From NCBI GenBank assembly GCA_003427395.1, contig BFEA01000163.1, positions 1,664,674 to 1,686,670 on the forward strand: a stretch of DNA of 21,997 nucleotides, given 5' to 3'. The DNA is from Chara braunii. Lineage: Eukaryota > Streptophyta > Charophyceae > Charales > Characeae. Below are positions 1 through 8,740 of the stretch, one piece after another. The notes beneath the pieces were generated by a model, which saw only the letters and a program-made list of their open reading frames with translations, ran no database searches and was not told where the DNA came from. A program made the position numbers and the translations under genes. How positions within the stretch are numbered: position 1 is the stretch's first letter; the number at the start of each line of letters is the position of its first letter.

Positions 1-191
1 TTAATAAGCAGTACTAAGTAACTAACCACAGCTTACTGTCTTTCACTATTCACAACTTGACAGCTCAATACTGTCACAGACATTCACAAAGGCTAACACA
101 AAACTTGAAACCAGTTCTCAACAGATCAATCCCAAGTCACTTCAGAAAAGAGTACGAAAATCACAAAGAAACAGAACTACGAACTTCGAAG
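1..191. other. Flanking DNA, no gene seen
   Basis: AT-rich sequence with no recognisable coding content or structured RNA. It lies just outside the A-rich tail of the LINE and probably represents the pre-insertion target DNA. Confidence 0.4.
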
Positions 192-224
192 TTTTTTTTT
201 TCTTTTTTTCTTTTTATTATTATT
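192..224 (-). repeat. A-rich 3' tail of the LINE
   Basis: A T-rich run on the plus strand (long T tracts broken by single C, then TTATTATTATTA) reads as an A-rich tail on the minus strand, at the expected 3' end of the LINE. Confidence 0.6.
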
Positions 225-1250
225 AACAGGTCCTTATGGCCCTGGCTCCATTTCCATTCTGGGGAGCGTCAGTCCGGTTCCTATTCCACCGGCAAGTCAA
301 AACAATAATACAGCATGAGCAATTCACACACGCTTCCTTCCGTACGGCCGAAGGACCCCTGACCAGCATTGATTACTCCATGTATATGGAGGATTGACTG
401 TCAGCTTGCCCCGCTAAACCCTTTCCTTTCAGGCCCACTGAAGGAACCTGTCAGTTACAAACGAGAAACCAGGAAAGGCCCTTAGCAGCAACGACCACTC
501 CCACTCCTCAGCCTCCCAAAAAAAGACCGCCTATTGTCTACCAAGCTGCCTTAACCCTATTTACATCACTTAAAAGTAGGCCTCGCCTGTGCTACCTTGA
601 ACCGGCTGGCTAAAACCCTTAAACCCTAAACCCTTGAGTCGCTACCGGCTGGCTAACCCCTTTAACCCTAGCCCTTCCCCTATTCGTTTAAGTGGTATAC
701 CTTCTCTACTAGCCTTCCATTGACAGCAACCTGTAAACTGTGGTCCATAGCCACTTATGTCTCCTCACTTCCATATCCACAACTTATATGGTACCTATCC
801 TTCCGTTAATGAAGAATACCGTCTGTTCCGTCCTGAACCCGGGTATGTGGTAAGTCTATATTCTCGTCAGCTTACCCTATCCTGGCCTTAGATTTCAGTT
901 TTGCCCCACCTCTTGCATCCTCAACCTTTGGTCCTTGACCTTCGTGTTTCGTTATGGATTCCTGTCTCTCTATGTATCCTTAGGCCCTTCTGATTGCTTG
1001 TCCTGTCTGAGATAGTCTTCACAGCATCTGGGTTTGAGTGAAGTCTCCTCCTCCTAGCCCCCACTTCAGAAGTCGCTTAACCATGTCTTTGTTCTCGTAC
1101 CTGATGCCTGGTACCTGATGTGGCCCCTTTCTCCCTGCAGCTCATCAGCCCATCCGCTGCAGGTGTGGTCTGGGGCCTCCGGCCTGAATTGTGCCAGTCT
1201 TTCCAGCACACTCGGTCATTACGTAACTCGGCCACCTTGCCATTCACCAG
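225..1250 (-). other. LINE 3' UTR with telomere-like motifs
   Basis: About 1 kb without coding content between the end of the LINE reading frame and its A-rich tail. It carries a direct repeat of CCGGCTGGCTAA (602-613 and 645-656). Each copy is followed by CCCTTAAACCCTAAACCC-like sequence, which on the minus strand resembles the plant telomere repeat TTTAGGG. Confidence 0.45.
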
Positions 1251-1745
1251 TCACTGTCTGGTAAACTTCTTCCAAACCTTTTCTTGCTGGTCCTCCTCCT
1301 CAGGCATCGACAGCCTTAACCTCTGCCATCTGCAGAGAATTTCAGCCTGTAGCATAGATCTTGTCTCCGCCCATACCTTCTCTCTTGGGTTGGACAGTCC
1401 TTCGATAGTCCTGGAGCATCTTTCCTTCCAAATGATCCATGGAGTCACTTTCCTGATCAGTCCGAACCACAACCTCTCTGTCTTCTGAAGATGATCGGGG
1501 ATGTTAGTCCAGAGGAGGATTTGGATGGGGTGCTCGGGGAAGGGGACATGGAATAGGGAATCCCAGAGGGCTGAGGCCCGTGCCCAGTAATCTGTAGCCT
1601 CACACTGGATTAGGCAGTGAACTATGTCTTCTTGAGCGCCTTCTGTACAGATTATGCATAGGTCCGAACTGGTGGGATCGTTTTTTTGACGTCTTATATG
1701 TAGCCATTGATTCACAGGCAGTGCCACGTACGTAATGAGCCACTG
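1251..1745 (-). pseudogene. LINE ORF2 C-terminal zinc finger (zf-RVT)
   Basis: About 165 residues, ending at a stop at 1251-1253. It contains C-x2-C followed by H-C-x3-C in the segment CIICTEGAQEDIVHCLIQC, preceded by a WLHIRRQ-type stretch and followed by W-rich helices (LWFGLIRKV, WIIWKERC). This is the zinc-binding domain at the C terminus of plant LINE ORF2 proteins, thought to help hold template RNA. The frame runs upstream to 1745, where the U6 insertion interrupts it. Taking out the U6 copy and one target duplication (130 bp) rejoins it in phase with the frame used upstream of 1878. Confidence 0.75.
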
Positions 1746-1757
1746 GAGGCTCCTGAT
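1746..1757. repeat. Target-site duplication of the U6 retrocopy, 3' side
   Basis: GAGGCTCCTGAT, identical to 1876-1887. The two copies bracket the U6 sequence and its A-rich tail exactly. In the minus-strand LINE frame this sequence encodes part of the interrupted protein, so one copy is original and the other was made by insertion. Confidence 0.85.
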
Positions 1758-1776
1758 TTTTTTTATTTTATTTTTT
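1758..1776 (-). repeat. A-rich tail of the U6 retrocopy
   Basis: On the minus strand this is an A-rich run interrupted by single T residues, between the U6 3' end and the target duplication. A true U6 gene would have a T-run polymerase III terminator here; instead the tail is A-rich, which points to retroposition. Confidence 0.75.
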
Positions 1777-1824
1777 AATTTGGACCATTTCTCGATTTAT
1801 GTGTGTCATCCTTGCGCAGGGGCC

Positions 1825-1856
<32 letters not shown>

Positions 1857-1874
1857 ACGGATGTCCCGAAGGAC
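1777..1874 (-). ncRNA. U6: U6 snRNA retropseudogene, near full length
   Basis: Read on the minus strand, the sequence starts GTCCTTCGGGACATCCG, contains the ACAGAGA box, AGCATGGCCCCTGCGCAAGG and the GATGACAC segment, and ends at GAAATGGTCCAAATT. That is U6 spliceosomal RNA over about 98 of the usual 102 or so nucleotides. Differences from the plant consensus as I know it include one base missing from each side of the 5' stem and changes near the 3' part (ACACATAAATCG). It has an A-rich tail, a 12-bp target duplication, no T-run terminator, and LINE coding sequence where a TATA box and upstream sequence element should be. I therefore call it a LINE-mobilised copy rather than a working gene. 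Inserted inside LINE ORF2. Confidence 0.92.
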
Positions 1875-1875
1875 A

Positions 1876-1887
1876 GAGGCTCCTGAT
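1876..1887. repeat. Target-site duplication of the U6 retrocopy, 5' side
   Basis: GAGGCTCCTGAT, the partner of 1746-1757. It immediately precedes the first U6 nucleotide on the minus strand. Confidence 0.85.
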
Positions 1888-3063
1888 ATTTATGGGTCTG
1901 ATAGTCTTAAATTTCTTCCACGGGATCTGTGTAATTTTATCGGCTTCCTGACCTACTAGTTTCTGCCATCTGTTTTTGATTATAGGATCTGGGTCTTTTG
2001 TTTTAACTAGGAGTTTGTAGCCGACTTTAACTGTATAGTCGTATATGGGGACCTTGGACTTGACATTCCTCTCCCTGTCCGGTGCCCAGGCCCATTCTGC
2101 TGGGTCGAATTCCAGGTTCTGGACTGACGTGTCTGGTCTGAAGATTGATTTAGGCCACAACCCTAGTACTCTTACCTTCCTAAGTAGAAAGAAGTCCATG
2201 ACTACCGATTCCACCTCTCTGTTTCATATAGATGCTATTCCATGTTTAGAAGGGGAAATCGGGAAGGAGGAGAAGAACCCGGTTGCATGTGGGAGAATTG
2301 GAAGGCTCGTGAGGGAGGGGACTCTTGTACCTTAACCCCCCACTCTCCAGATTTCCATGGCGACGCTTCACACAAGATATCTTTCCAGTCTTGAGGAATG
2401 AGGTTAATAATGTATTGGAGGTTAGAACCTCGCCTATGACATCCCTTCAACTGCGTGCTCAGCTCCTGTTCGGTTACCCACTCTTTCCTTTCTTCACTCC
2501 ATAGGTGACTTACTTTCCATACCCCATTCTTGACCCATGATAGCCATCTGTGATCTAAATGCAGGGGATTATCGCCTTTGTCTGTAACCCATTGGTTGCC
2601 GAACAGCAGTTGTCTCAGAACCTCGTCTTTGGACCTTGGTCTATTAGTCTTCTTTGGCAGAATTTCTCTCCATATCTGAATCAGAGCTGTCTAGTATGGG
2701 GTGGGACGAGTGGCTTCATCAGCTCTAGTTCCTCTTCTTGGTTTTCTCCGCCCTGTCTTGGGGCTCCATTCCTTGGTCATTACCCAGAACAGACCTGTCA
2801 TGTTCTCTGGTGAGGCCACTGGCGCCAACGCTCTAATGCTATCTAAAGCTAGTTTGTTCCATGCGTTGTCATGCTTCATCAGAAGCTTGATCATCCATTT
2901 AACCTGGACGACCCTTATTTCCTGTTTAAGGTCTATAACCCCTAGACCCCCATACAGCGGTTTTATCGCGATATACTGCCAGGCAATCTTAGGAATACAA
3001 CCCTCTTTGTTGGGGTTCCCGTCCATAAATAGGACCTTGTTCTGCGGTTAAGTTCCTTAATCG
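1876..3063 (-). pseudogene. LINE ORF2 region between RT and zinc finger
   Basis: Coding sequence in several frames continues the LINE between the RT palm and the C-terminal zinc finger. Recognisable pieces are SYLWTGTPTKRVV and AIKPLYGGLGVIDLK (about 2880-3020), WVTEQELSTQLKG (about 2450-2490), and IYDYTVKVGYKLL with RWQKLVG and [11 protein letters not shown] (about 1890-2050). These match the post-RT connection segment of plant LINEs. At least two frameshifts and several stops break it up, including a change of frame near 3060 and another near 3000. Confidence 0.7.
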
Positions 3064-3065
3064 AG

Positions 3066-4883
3066 CTATCCGGTATTGTCCAGATTGAGGCTATATACCA
3101 CATCATAGAGAACAAGTGATGTGTTGAGAACTAGGGCTCGACCAATTAGTGAGGTGAAAGTGTTCCCCCATCTCCCTAGTTTATTAATTTGCTTTGTCGG
3201 GACATTTTGGGCCATTTGGGGCGCCAGACCCTCCATCTTCATAAGGATACCAAGGTAGCGGGTTGGGGTGTTCGACGTTTCCCACGTCATGGCAGCCTCA
3301 GACCCTTGCATATGAGGGAGGTCCTCGTCTGATAGCCACCATCCTACCGTCTTTTTCCAGTTGATCCTCATCTCAAAGGCCAATCTGAAAGCTTCGATGG
3401 CTCTAGCCAAAGTTCTGAATGAGGAGTCTGAGGCTCTGATCAGGACAGTAAGGTCATCTGCGAACATGATTACTGTCGGGAAGTTCATATGGTGGGCTGA
3501 CCCCACGTTGACCTCTGGGAGTCTGTGAATGGACGTGTCCTTGCGTAAGAATGATGCAATAGCTTCCATTACGAATAGTAAGATCGAGGGAGCTAGCGGA
3601 TCTCCTTGACGGACTGACCTGGAGATTGGATAACATTCAGACAACAAGCCATTTACCTGTACACAGCCTGTAGCATCGTTGTACAAGATGCGTATCCATT
3701 TCCTAAAGTTTGGTCCCACTCCCATCTTCTCCATGCTTGCGAAGGTCCAATTCACTTGATCATACGCCTTTTCAAAGTCGAAGAAAAGGATGGTTGTGTT
3801 TATCCTCTTTTCTCGAACCTTATTGGTTGCTTCATTTAGAGTCAATACGTTATGCAGTATGTACCTCCCCGGAATGAAACCTGTTTGGTCGATATGGAAG
3901 CACTTATCTGTTAATTCCACGATTCTAGCAGATAAGGCTTTGGCCAAGATCTTGTAGGGGAGCGTAAGGAGCGAAATAGGCCTGTAGTTCCTGACGTCCT
4001 CTTTATCTCCCTTCTTGTACAACAGAGTAACTACGTCTTTCGCCCAACTGTCATTGTAGAAGTTTAGCAAGTTGCCACCCAGGAGTGGCCAGAATTTCTC
4101 CTAGAATTCTTTCGTTAACCCATCAATCCCTGGTGATTTATCATTGTTCATACTCTTGAGTGTCTGATATAGTTCTTCCGAAGTGAGTGGTTTGTCTAAC
4201 ATTTTCGCTTGCTCGGTTGTTATCGTTTGTTTCAGGTATTGTAACATCCTTTGTCTTGCTTCCCTTGTGCCGGGTGGAGTGGGCGTCGGGGTTTTGGTTT
4301 GATAGAGCTCTTGGTAGAAATCTTTTGCTACTTCTAGCATTCCTTCGCTATGGGATACTGTCTCTTTCGGGACTGTGAGAGTTTTCAACCTCTCTATAGT
4401 ACTCGCCCTCGAGTTGGCTTTGATGCGGGCAAAAAAGTGTTTCGACATTGGTTCGTTGAGCTCGTATTCGTTCATTCTGACTCTTATTTGGAGTCCTTTT
4501 AGGTGCCACCATCTCCATAAAGCCAATTCCTCACGTGCTTTCTCAAGGACGTCGGAGTATAGCGAAGACGAAGGGTTGTCAATCAGGCTGGTCTCAATGA
4601 TCTTTAGGGCTGATTCAAGAGTCTGTCTCCTTTGCTTTCTCATGGTAGCTAGCTTCCTTGAGATTTTTGCCACTGTCTGGGAGAGAGTGGAGTAGCTCTC
4701 TTGGAACCACTTCCATCGATCATGAATGGGCAGGCGTGTGGCTCTCTGGTTTTGCCAACAGTCGCATACCCCGCCCTGAAAAATCTGACTCAATAGGAGA
4801 GAGTTGTTTAATTTGTAAAAATTGCCCCTTTTTCTCAAAAAATGCTCAAAGCTGATTATTAGCTCAATCGGCTTATGGTCCAA
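3066..4883 (-). pseudogene. LINE reverse transcriptase (FADD type)
   Basis: A single phase runs for about 605 codons with one in-frame TAG at 4101-4103. It begins DHKPIEL, the C-terminal end of the endonuclease, followed by a charged helical linker and DKSPGIDGLTKEF. After the TAG come RNYRPISLL, QTGFIPGRYI, the motif A segment FFDFEKAYDQVNW, the motif B segment SVRQGDPLAPS, the catalytic FADD box (FPTVIMFADDLTVL, about 3450-3480) and motif D (MRINWKKTVGW). This is the full set of fingers and palm motifs of an L1-like non-LTR reverse transcriptase that copies RNA at a nicked target. The frame ends at a stop at 3066-3068, and homology continues in another frame. The TAG lies where related LINEs have a tryptophan codon, so it is probably decay. 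Confidence 0.88.
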
Positions 4884-5336
4884 GCCCGAATCTGTTGAAG
4901 AGGTAGAATTTCAACACTTTTGACCGCCCCCATCATTGTCTCTGATACCAAGAAGTAATCTATGAATGAGAAGGCAGTGTGATGAGCGTGATTCTTTTTT
5001 ATTAGTGTGAAGGTCCTTTTGGTAGGGTGCGGAGTTCTATACCGTTATACCAGGTTGTGATCTAGCATGAATTTCTCGATTGGTATCGCCTCTTGTGTGT
5101 TAGGTGAGCTGGACGACCTTGATATACGGTTTGTGGAGGGATCTATCATGGTGTTCCAATCGCCAGCTACAACACAAGTTGAGAGATGGGGGAATCATTC
5201 TGCTTAGATTGGCGACAAAGGTGGTCCTCTCGGATGAATCATTTGGAGCGTAGACGTTGATCAATACAAACTCTTCCTCTTTCCATTTAAAGTGCATGAG
5301 GCACCATCTTCCGTCACTAGGGTCGTTTTTTTTGTC
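4884..5336 (-). pseudogene. Partial APE-type endonuclease of the LINE
   Basis: The fragments, in at least two frames, are a segment reading WCLMHFKWKEEEFVLINVYAPND (shown here as WCLMHF and LINVYAPND), then a frame change near 5190, then VVAGDWNTMID, an in-frame stop near 5046, SFIDYFLVS, and a further frame change near 4880 into DHKPIEL. INVYAP, GDWN, the S-x-IDY segment and the final DH are conserved elements of the apurinic-like endonuclease that nicks target DNA for LINE integration. The N-terminal part, which carries the catalytic glutamate, is absent because the copy is 5' truncated. Confidence 0.75.
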
Positions 5337-5373
5337 TAGGATCCTTCCTGCCGTTTAGGATCCTTCCTGCCGT
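5337..5373. repeat. 18-bp tandem duplication at the LINE 5' end
   Basis: TAGGATCCTTCCTGCCGT occurs at 5337-5354 and again, perfectly, at 5356-5373, with one extra base between them. It sits at the LINE truncation point and shifts the reading frame, so it may be a repair duplication made at integration. Confidence 0.7.
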
Positions 5374-5434
5374 GAAGTTAGACTTTCTAATTCATATTCA
5401 TATGAAAATTGAAAATTTAAACTGTTAAGTTATT

Positions 5435-5500
5435 CAGATCTGCGGAAGAACAGATCTGAGATCTGGTCAGGACCAGATCTAAGACGGGATCTCAGATCTG
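5435..5500. repeat. Nested AGATCT palindrome cluster
   Basis: AGATCT occurs five times in about 64 bp (5436, 5452, 5459, 5475, 5494). Two perfect inverted repeats are nested. The inner one is AGATCTGGTC (5459-5468) against GACCAGATCT (5471-5480). The outer one is CAGATCTGAG (5451-5460) against CTCAGATCTG (5491-5500). The cluster could extrude as a cruciform. Function unknown. Confidence 0.75.
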
Positions 5501-5510
5501 ACCAATATCA

Positions 5511-5512
<2 letters not shown>

Positions 5513-5573
<61 letters not shown>
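5513..5573. repeat. (TC)n microsatellite, about 30 units
   Basis: An uninterrupted TC dinucleotide run of about 60 bp. On the minus strand it is a GA tract. Confidence 0.95.
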
Positions 5574-5575
<2 letters not shown>

Positions 5576-5873
5576 ATGTTTTGTGGTGCTTTGCAGCCAG
5601 CGCTTCATTTCCGAAACCAGACTCAACAGAGGGAGCTGTTAGAGGCATCTGGCGGTGTCCGGTAGGCCATGAAACGGCCAAAAAATCCCGGGGGCATTTT
5701 TTGAGGGCGGCCTAGGACCCGGAAAATGTCATAGGAACCACCCAAAAAAAAATCGAATTTTTCAAAATTGGGCCCAATTCAAACCTACCGGACCAAACAC
5801 CGCACGGTCTGGATTTCGGTTTGCCATGGTAATTACTGCAGAGTGTGGCTCTGCCTTTTTTTTTTTTTTTTTT
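5574..5873. other. Noncoding DNA, no gene seen
   Basis: No supported coding sequence. Low-complexity runs include A9 near 5743 and T18 at 5856-5873, which begins the repeat unit that follows. Confidence 0.4.
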
Positions 5874-6715
5874 GGGACAAATGCTCCAATCTAATCGTGG
5901 GGAGCAGCATGTGCTGGGAACCGGGCCCAGCGTCCCATATAGAGTTACACAAGTCATTTGAGATACTAGGGCCATTACCCGGCTTCGGCTGAGAATCAAT
6001 CTGAGAACTATTGGAGAAATTCAAGAGAATTAAAGGAGACGTTGAAAACTATGAATGACTACTGACCGCTTCTCGAATGTAGAAATTCAAGAGAATTAAA
6101 GGAGACGTTGAAAACTATGAATGACTACTGACTGCTTCTCGAATGCTCAGAACCCCTAGACTCCCAATCAAAACTCTCTAAGACTGTCCAACATTGTCTT
6201 ATCCCCTGTCAAGCTCTCCCAGGCCTCACACTCCCACCCGGCTAGGTTACAGGGCAACACGACTCGCTCCAGCTCCGGCCAGTGTCGTCTCAACAGCAAA
6301 CCTTGGTTGTCCCTTGGAATGCCCACCCCAAAGCATCCCCAGATCTCTCTACCAGGCCTCACGCTCCTGCAATCAGCAGGTTACAGGGCAACACTGCAGC
6401 CCCGGCCAGCGTCGTTCTGGCACCGAACAACCGCAGATCCATGAATGTACCAGTATCAAACAGCCTAAAGAGAGTTGCTAGAAGTCCCCAGAATCCTAAA
6501 GCATTCTCAAAACCACCCGAAAGATGATCCTCTTTTTTTAGGCAAAATTCAGAAAACAACTCAGAAATCCCCCATCAATCCCCTTTACCTCACTCCGGCA
6601 AGACTTACTGCAGCAGAGCCACCATCTCCACTATTGCTGTACCCTATTTCCATCCTACGAGCTAGCCCCCTCACTAGTAGGACGCTTGATATCTCACCAT
6701 CTACTTCTCCCACTC
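5874..6715. repeat. Diverged direct repeat of about 850 bp, copy 1
   Basis: Matches 6721-7555 in the same order. Shared landmarks are a T-run followed by GTGCTGG, AGC(G/A)TCCCATAT, CCCAGCTTTGGCTAAGAA-like sequence, GACTACTG or CAACTACTG, CCAGGCCTCACAC, GGTTACAGGGCAAC, CCAG(C/T)GTCGT, then ACTCCGGCAAGACTTAC and AGAGCCACCATC. Within this copy the CCAGGCCTCAC...GTTACAGGGCAAC block occurs twice (about 6218 and 6354). No coding content supported; the element family is unknown. Confidence 0.65.
6015..6146. repeat. 66-bp near-perfect tandem duplication
   Basis: The segment starting AGAAATTCAAGAGAATTAAA occurs at 6015 and again at 6081. One C/T difference was seen before the two copies end, so the duplication is recent compared with the diverged repeat that contains it. 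Confidence 0.9.
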
Positions 6716-6720
6716 GCCTC

Positions 6721-7555
6721 TTTTTTTGGTGCTGGAAAACTGGGTTCAGCATCCCATATGGCTTTTTACAAAACATGTAAGGAGCCGGAACCCTTGCCCA
6801 GCTTTGGCTAAGAATTAACTGAGATGGGAATTTAGAAAATCATGAGCAACTACTGCCTTGAATCTTGAATCCACAGAAGCTTTCAACCTAGAACCAAAAT
6901 GCTTTAGTGCTATTCAGCCGCCTACCCTAAGCCTACCTCAACCCCCATGTCCTCTATACTCAGTCTCTACCAGGCCTCACACCCCCAACTGCTAGGTAAC
7001 AGAGTGGCACGACCCACTCCAGAATAATCCCCCACCTGCTGGGATACAGGGTGAAGCGACTCACCCCGGCTTCGACCAATGTCGTCTGAGTACCAGCTTG
7101 CCAACAGACACTGGAGTGCCTTCCACCCTCGACAACTCCCCAGATCTCTCTACCAGGCCTCTTGCCCCCAAACAGCTTAGGTTACAAGGCAGCGCGACCA
7201 CGCCCCTGCACCTGCCAGCGTCGTTCCGGCCTCGTCCGTTCAGAAACCTCTGAATTCACGGGAATCAGCAAACATCAGACAAGCTGCCGACATCACCATA
7301 ACAATGGTTCCAATGCCTCCAACTCCTACAAGAGCTGGTTGCAGTCTTTCATCAACCCCATACATCTATCCTTCACAACCCCACTCCGGCAAGACTTACC
7401 ACACCAGAGCCACCATCCCTACCGCTGCTATGCCCTACATCCATCCTGCTAAAAAGCCTTCCTCGCCGCAGGACACAATACCAACCTTCCTACCACACCG
7501 CACACCAAACAATACACCACCTCCCCACTACAACCAGCATCCAACTTTTTAAGAG
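6721..7555. repeat. Diverged direct repeat of about 850 bp, copy 2
   Basis: Second copy of the unit at 5874-6715, in the same orientation and adjacent. It begins with a T-run and GGTGCTGG and includes CATCCCATATGG, GCCCAGCTTTGGCTAAGAA, two CCAGGCCTC blocks (about 6970 and 7153), GCCAGCGTCGTTC, and CACTCCGGCAAGACTTACC followed by AGAGCCACCATCC. Identity is moderate, with many substitutions and indels. The short frames across it are C- and P-rich and look non-coding. Confidence 0.6.
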
Positions 7556-8058
7556 TTTTAAGAAATTTTCGAAAACTCAGAAAAATTAGATACACAACCT
7601 GAAGAAAATTAGGAAACTTCACCTACATCCAAAAAGACGACAGGAGGGAAAAAAAATCCTCTCTTCTGATGCAGGTTCTAGCGTTCACCTGGGACTCCAC
7701 AACACCCTGCCCCAAACCCTAATCTCCCCTGCCCCCCCTTCCCCCCCTGACCCTACCCCCGGAAAAGAGGGTTGTTCATTCAAACTTTTTATTGCGGATT
7801 CTGACTGTTCTTGATGAGCACAATCGGACCCCGCAGTCAGAAAAAAAAAAGGAAAAAAAAGGGAAGCTCTGTTTTGGGCCCAGCTGAAATTCCGGTTGGG
7901 TTTCCTCAACTGATCCCGCTGGGCAGGTCCCGGCCAGCAACGCCGGCCGGTCGCCAGCCCAGCCCTGGTTGAACTTTTTATTTATATATATAATAAAAAA
8001 ACGCAACCAGCCAAACCTTCATCGATCTAAAAAGGGAAACCACAGTGAAGTTGAACCC
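7556..8058. other. Probable DXR intron sequence
   Basis: No coding sequence supported. It contains poly-A and poly-C runs (7650-7665, 7723-7760, 7843-7860), a GC-rich CCGGCC-containing stretch (about 7915-7960) and a TATATATA run (7983-7991). Being downstream of a splice donor, it is probably intronic on the minus strand. Confidence 0.4.
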
Positions 8059-8060
8059 AC
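8059..8060 (-). promoter_or_regulatory. DXR: 5' splice site (GT donor) of the DXR exon
   Basis: Reading on the minus strand, the exon ends TTCCAG and is followed by GTGGGTTC, so the donor is CAG|GT. It falls directly after the SAIFQ codons, a position where, as I recall, plant DXR genes also have an intron. Confidence 0.8.
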
Positions 8061-8210
8061 CTGGAATATAGCCGAGTGTTCCGAGTCAGCTGGGAGAATC
8101 TTCACCCCATGTTCATGGGCCAACGGCAAGATTGCAGGGCCACCTGCGATGAGAGTCTCCTTGTTTGCCAGCGCTATATCTTTCCCTGCCTTGATTGCTG
8201 CAACTGTTGG
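8061..8210 (-). CDS. DXR: DXR internal exon (50 codons)
   Basis: Exactly 150 nt, phase 0 at both ends, encoding 50 residues. The peptide begins [20 protein letters not shown] and ends [13 protein letters not shown], matching 1-deoxy-D-xylulose 5-phosphate reductoisomerase. This enzyme is the second step of the plastid MEP isoprenoid pathway; it converts DXP to 2-C-methyl-D-erythritol 4-phosphate with NADPH and a divalent metal. The exon carries the ANKET segment, with the conserved lysine at the nucleotide/substrate site, and the DSEH segment, whose Asp and Glu bind the metal (Asp150 and Glu152 in the E. coli enzyme). [12 protein letters not shown] is a more divergent stretch. There are no stops or frameshifts, and both borders have good splice signals. 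Other exons were not found by eye in this window, so neighbouring introns are long and probably hold most of the transposons here. Confidence 0.92.
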
Positions 8211-8275
8211 CTGTCAGAGACACATTAGAAGCAGTCGGAGAGTGAGAGACGAGGAGGAAGAGGAGGAGCAAACAA
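8211..8275 (-). promoter_or_regulatory. DXR: 3' splice site: branch point, pyrimidine tract, AG
   Basis: On the minus strand a long C/T-rich run (CTCCTCCTCTTCCTCC and following) leads through TTCTAATG, a good branch-point candidate with CTAAT at 8224-8228, to TCTCTGACAG, with the AG at 8211-8212 directly before the first codon of the exon. Confidence 0.75.
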
Positions 8276-8304
8276 AGCCGTTTGCAGAGAAAGAAATTTA
8301 AAGA

Positions 8305-8740
8305 CAAACCTAGGCTGGTTTTCCATGCACCTGGGCACAAATTTTGTGCTCGTACACACAGCCGCCTGCCCAGGCTGGCAGGACCTTAAGGTGCTGTCCC
8401 AGGTGGTCCCCCCAGGGCAAAAAAAAAAACAAAAAACAAAAAATCAACAAAACCTGGAAACAAACCTATGTTGTGCAGACTTGCACTGCAAAACCCTTAT
8501 CTTTCTGACCGAGGGTCACCTCAGAATTCCTTATCAGAGATTAAAAAAAACGGAATTATAAAAATCAAACTAAGGCACCCCCCTTTTAAACCCCTTTGAT
8601 CCCCTTTAAGGCTTTAAGCCCTTTTAAGCCCCATTTTCACCCCCCTTCCCTCCCCTCAACGGACAACACTGAGAAACAAAAGAGGTCCCAGATTTGAGCT
8701 GGTTCCGGTGGGTGCAGAAGCGCCCCACCAACCTGGAAAA
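8305..8740. repeat. Dispersed repeat, copy 1
   Basis: Matches 9285-9700 in the same orientation. Shared landmarks are ACAAACCTAGGCTG, a GC-rich CCCAGG/GCCCGG segment, an A-rich run, TATGTTGTGTAGG-like sequence, GAGGGTCAC, ATTCCT, AAGGCACCCCCCTTT followed by repeated CCCCTTTA, and a conserved GATTTG(G)AG at the end. No coding content supported. Type unknown; the A-run is internal, so it is not a simple SINE tail. Confidence 0.65.

Larger units (their letters stand above)
192..5373 (-). mobile_element. Decayed L1-like LINE, 5'-truncated
   Basis: Read on the minus strand, the order is partial APE-type endonuclease, reverse transcriptase, C-terminal zinc finger, a 3' UTR of about 1 kb, and an A-rich tail seen as T-rich sequence at 192-224. 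This is the order of ORF2 in plant L1-like non-LTR retrotransposons. ORF1 and the N-terminal half of the endonuclease are missing, as expected from incomplete target-primed reverse transcription. Several frameshifts and nonsense codons (for example TAG at 4101-4103) make it inactive. A U6 snRNA retrocopy interrupts it at 1746-1887. No convincing target duplication was found; a GAAGTT match at both ends is too short to rely on. The 5' boundary near 5373 is approximate. Confidence 0.85.

Noticed and set aside
1777-1874. U6 as an expressed snRNA gene
   Set aside because: The A-rich tail, target duplication, absence of a T-run terminator and LINE coding sequence upstream all indicate a retrocopy.
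187-5379. GAAGTT at both ends of the LINE as its target duplication
   Set aside because: Only about six bases, overlapping the T-rich tail, so it could easily be chance.
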